The notes below the pieces were generated by a model, which was not told where the DNA came from, ran no database searches, and saw only the letters and a list, made by a program, of their open reading frames with translations. A program made the position numbers and the translations under genes. Positions 60,771 to 64,000 of a stretch of DNA of 64,000 nt are shown here, piece after piece. The stretch lies in NCBI GenBank assembly GCA_024516155.1, contig JAJJXM010000001.1, positions 1,302,001 to 1,366,000 on the forward strand, read 5' to 3'. The first letter of the stretch is position 1, and the number at the start of each line of letters is the position of its first letter. Source of the DNA: Pyronema omphalodes. Taxonomy: Eukaryota; Ascomycota; Pezizomycetes; Pezizales; Pyronemataceae.

Positions 60771-63700
60771 ATGGCGTCCGCCGACGTCTTAACGGCGGGC
60801 GGCGTCGAGCTTAACACAACCAGGCTGGCAACATTCCTGGCCGTGCCAGAAGACGACGTCGTTGCGCTATCCAATCTCGCCGAAGAATATGTCGCGTCAA
60901 TACTGAAAGCTATCAATGCCAAAGCGAACGAGTTCGACGAGTTGAAGGCCGATAAGCTCAAGGCGGATATTGAGTTAGAGCAGACTGTGAGAACTGCTGA
61001 TTCCAGAGTCAAGAGCATGAAAGGACAGCTTGATTCAGCTCTTGCAGAAACTCAAGAACTGAGACAAAAGCTTTCCATGACTGGTTTGTCTATTTTTCTT
61101 TCAGTTTGCCCCACGTCATTGGCTGACAGACAACAAAGAAACCGCTAGGGCGACTCTCGAGAATGAGTTTGCTGCCTACAAGACATCGCGAACAACAGTT
61201 GACGAAGAGACTCGTACACTCCGCGTTCGCGTTTCAACTTTGGAGTCAGATAAGCGAGATGCTCTCGAGACTCTTGACCGGAAGTGCGGCGACTACGACA
61301 AGCTACAGGAGGAATATGCTACGACTCAGCAGAAGGCCATCACCATGCGCCGGGAGTTTAGCGCTATGGAGACCAAACTTCAGCAAGCCGAATCTGCACA
61401 ATCGAATGCCAAGTTCCGTGTTCAGAGTTTGGAGCAGGAGCTTAACATGGTCAAAAAGAACAACGAATGGCTAGATTCTGAGCTCAAAACAAAGACCGCC
61501 GACCATCAAAAATTCAGGAAGGAGAAAGCTGCCCAGATTTCCCGCCTTAACTCGGAGCTTGAAGAAGCGAAGAGTGAAGTCGAGATGTTGAAGCGGTCGG
61601 TTGAAACACTAAAGGAACGACTTCAAGATGTCAGCAAGAAGGCGGAGGACCGATTGTTGCAAATTACAGAGCTACAGGGTAGTGCCGCTGCCCAAGAGGA
61701 AAGCTTCCGGCAGGAAATCAACGCACAGAGACGATTGGCCGAGCTGTTTGAGAGATCCATGAACACTTCCAAGGCCAGAGTTGCTGAGGTTGAGAGAATT
61801 TTGGAGCATGAGACAGAACGCGTCAACATTGATCTTGGACAGGCTCATGCTTTAGCGGAAACTGAACGTAATGAGAGGGAGATTGCGGAGAAGAAGATCG
61901 CGGAGTTAGAGGTTGAGATTGAGCGATTGGAATCTGAGCTTGCGTCGTATGCCGCAGGTGTTGTCACTATGCCCGGCTCCGCATCTCCCCAGGGCAGCGC
62001 TAACGGTCTATCCACCCCTGCCCGCCAGACTGGTATGAAGGTAGCCACTCCCGGTAGTGCTGCTATGTTCTCGCCAGCTGCTTCACGCCTTCTAAAATCC
62101 GGGATTTCAATCACCCAGCTATACTCGGACTACAACCAGGTCAAGGCAAGTTATGAAAACGAGAAGCGCCGCAACGTCAAGCTCGAAGAAGCCATGCAAG
62201 ACATTGTCAACGAGCTTGAGGAGAAGGCACCTGAAATCGAAGAGTTACGGGAGGAGAAGACACGCATTGAGAAGGACCTTGTAGAAATGAGCAAGTTCCT
62301 TGAAGAGACCATCAAAGAACGTGATCAGGCCAAAAGGGAAACCCGCAAAACCAATGCCAAGATCGCCGACTTTGAACGTGAAGCCGCAATCCTACGACAG
62401 CAGCTTCGTGATCTCAGTACCCAGGTCCAGGTCCTCGTTGTTGAAATTGAATCCCGTGACGCCGGTATTGAACGTCTCAATGCCCACCAGAACCGTATTT
62501 ACGAGGAGATTATTAACGGTAACCTTACCATCGAAGGACAGAATGATACCGACAACCTCATTACCCAGCGCTTGGTTGTTTTCCGTAATCTCCAAGAGAT
62601 GCAGGAGCAAAACGCCAACCTTCTCAGAGCAATCCGGGAGCTTGGTGCTAAGATGGAGACGGAAGAACAGGAGCGTCTTAAGAGTAAGGAGGTTCAAGAG
62701 AACGAGGAGATCCAGCGTCTCGAGGGCGTCGTGCAGCGTCTACAGGACGAAATGAAGAGTATTGCTCTGAAATCTCAGACTTTCATCCGCGAGCGCAACA
62801 TGTTCAGACAGATGTTGCAGAACAAGGGTCAACTCAATGAAGACACTCAAATGCAGTCACCCGGCCGCATGGCATCTGAGGACGGTGTATCTGTTGTCGA
62901 GATGCAGAACATGGCAGAGACCCTCAGAAACCTCCAGACTCAGTACGACCAGTACAAGAATGATACTCTTGAGACTCAGAACACCATCAACGAGCAGAAT
63001 AGACGTTTGATGACCGAGAAGAGCGAGCTTGAGATACAGGTTGCCCGTATTAACTCTCAGTTAGAGATGGCCGCTGGTAAGTCTGTCCGGGAGCATGGTT
63101 GGGCCTGGAAACTGACAATTTACAGAACGCTATGATATGCTCAATGGAAACTTCAATATGTTGAGAGGCGAAAACCAGGAGCTTCAGAAGCGTTTGACTT
63201 ATATGCATGAGGCACAGGCCAAGCAGGATATGAAGACTCAACAAGCCATCGAGGAGCTCGTCGACGTCAAGTCTCTCAATGAGAGCATGCGTACTGAGAA
63301 CGCCAACCTCAAGGCCGAGAAGTCTTTGTGGAAGAGCATCGAAGAGCGGCTTTCCGCTGACAACGAATCTCTCACCCAGGAGCGTGCCCGTCTTAACGCC
63401 CTTATTTCCAACTTACAGTCTATTCAGAGTGAACATGAGCGTACCGATTCAGAGGCCAGACGAAGACTCACTTCTCAGTGCGAAAAGCTCGAGAACGAAC
63501 TCCAGGCAACTAAGCGCCGCCTTAACGACGAGATCGAACAGACCAAGAAGAACCTCATTCGCAAGGAGATGGATCAGAAGGAAGCCCAGAGACGCTACGA
63601 TGAGCTCAACACTAGCTACGGTGCTGTTAAGGAGGAGCTTGTGGCCGCCAAGACTAGCCGTGACCACCTTCAAACCCGTGTTAATGAACTTACTGTCGAC

Positions 63701-64000
63701 CTCAAGAACGTTGAAGAGAAGCTTGCTGTTTACCGTGACAAGCCTGTGGCGGTGGAGAAGAGTGCTGAGGACAACGCTGAGATCATTGAGGAGTTGCAGC
63801 TTCAGGCCGCAGATCTCAAGAAGGAGCTTGAAGTTAAAAATAGTGAGTTGCAGGATGCACGTGAGCAGGTCGAGCAGTTCAAGGCCATTTCCTTGGCAAA
63901 CGAGGAGCAGCTTGAAGAACTCCAGGCAAGCTATGATCAGTTCAAGGAGAGCATGGATGCCGAGGTTGAACAGCGCGAGGTTTGTCATACCAGTTTTTAT
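60771..64000 (+). CDS. MLP1: Mlp1/TPR-like nuclear pore filament protein (N-terminal half, cut by window)
   Basis: Long coiled-coil protein of the nuclear basket that anchors mRNA surveillance and spindle checkpoint factors. Exons read here: 60771-61083, 61139-63076 and 63126 to about 63979, after which a GTTTGT donor probably begins the next intron at 63980. That gives about 1035 residues, with the gene continuing beyond the window; the family is usually near 2000. Nearly all of it is heptad-rich (for example LEQELNMVKKNNEWLDSELK and ELEVEIERLESELASYA). A Ser/Pro/Gly-rich break (VVTMPGSASPQGSANGLSTP) at about residue 395-440 is followed by ISITQLYSDYNQVKASYENE, a recognisable Mlp1/TPR segment. 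The introns (49 and 55 bp) interrupt codons of the coil cleanly. The C-terminal half is not visible. Confidence 0.9.

Overview
The window is nuclear DNA of a filamentous ascomycete (Pezizomycotina). Protein-coding genes carry short introns (about 48-120 bp) with GT...AG borders and CTRAC/CTAAC-like branch sequences. The gene families are fungal: a fused THI20 (kinase plus TenA), a fused THI6, LYS9 of the alpha-aminoadipate lysine pathway, an Alp14/Stu2 TOG protein and an Mlp1/TPR filament protein. Two highly biased genes (LYS9 and the 49 kDa complex I subunit) strongly prefer GGA for glycine. An early-diverging class such as Orbiliomycetes or Pezizomycetes would fit, but the class cannot be fixed from this sequence alone. 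I see no bacterial or viral genes, no CRISPR array, no rRNA and no convincing tRNA.

Layout. 0.6-4.4 kb: a divergent thiamine pair. THI20 (-) makes HMP-PP. THI6 (+) phosphorylates the thiazole and condenses the two halves to thiamine phosphate. They share a 442 bp promoter with an 8-bp-arm perfect dyad and three 35 bp tandem repeats. 5.4-6.3 kb: a small, probably mitochondrial conserved protein with an unresolved start. 6.9-8.6 kb: a cytochrome b5/acyl-CoA dehydrogenase fusion. 8.6-13.4 kb: a gene-poor stretch with a 275 bp tandem repeat. 13.4-14.3 kb: a low-complexity membrane-anchored hypothetical protein (-). 14.9-17.7 kb: Alp14/Stu2 (-), divergent from SLU7 (+, 18.5-19.9 kb). 19.9-37.6 kb: a desert of about 17.7 kb holding a terminal-inverted-repeat element, minisatellites, microsatellites and homopolymeric G/C tracts. 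37.6-39.0 kb: a four-finger C2H2 transcription factor standing alone. 39.0-46.6 kb: a second desert.

From 46.6 kb the density returns: LYS9 (+), the mitochondrial i-AAA protease YME1 (+) and complex I NUO-49 (+). Then come a type II membrane glycosyltransferase-like protein (-), a hypothetical protein (-), a catalytically dead-looking rhomboid-like membrane protein (-) and the N-terminal half of an Mlp1/TPR nucleoporin (+), cut by the window end. Three products (YME1, NUO-49, the small 5.4 kb protein) look mitochondrial, but there is no operon logic. The only clear functional cluster is the thiamine pair.

All splice structures were read by eye from frame continuity, splice borders and remembered family conservation. 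I found no convincing wholly new system. The best leads are the thiamine divergent promoter, the 611 bp TIR element, the 275 bp array and the isolated zinc-finger gene in its desert.
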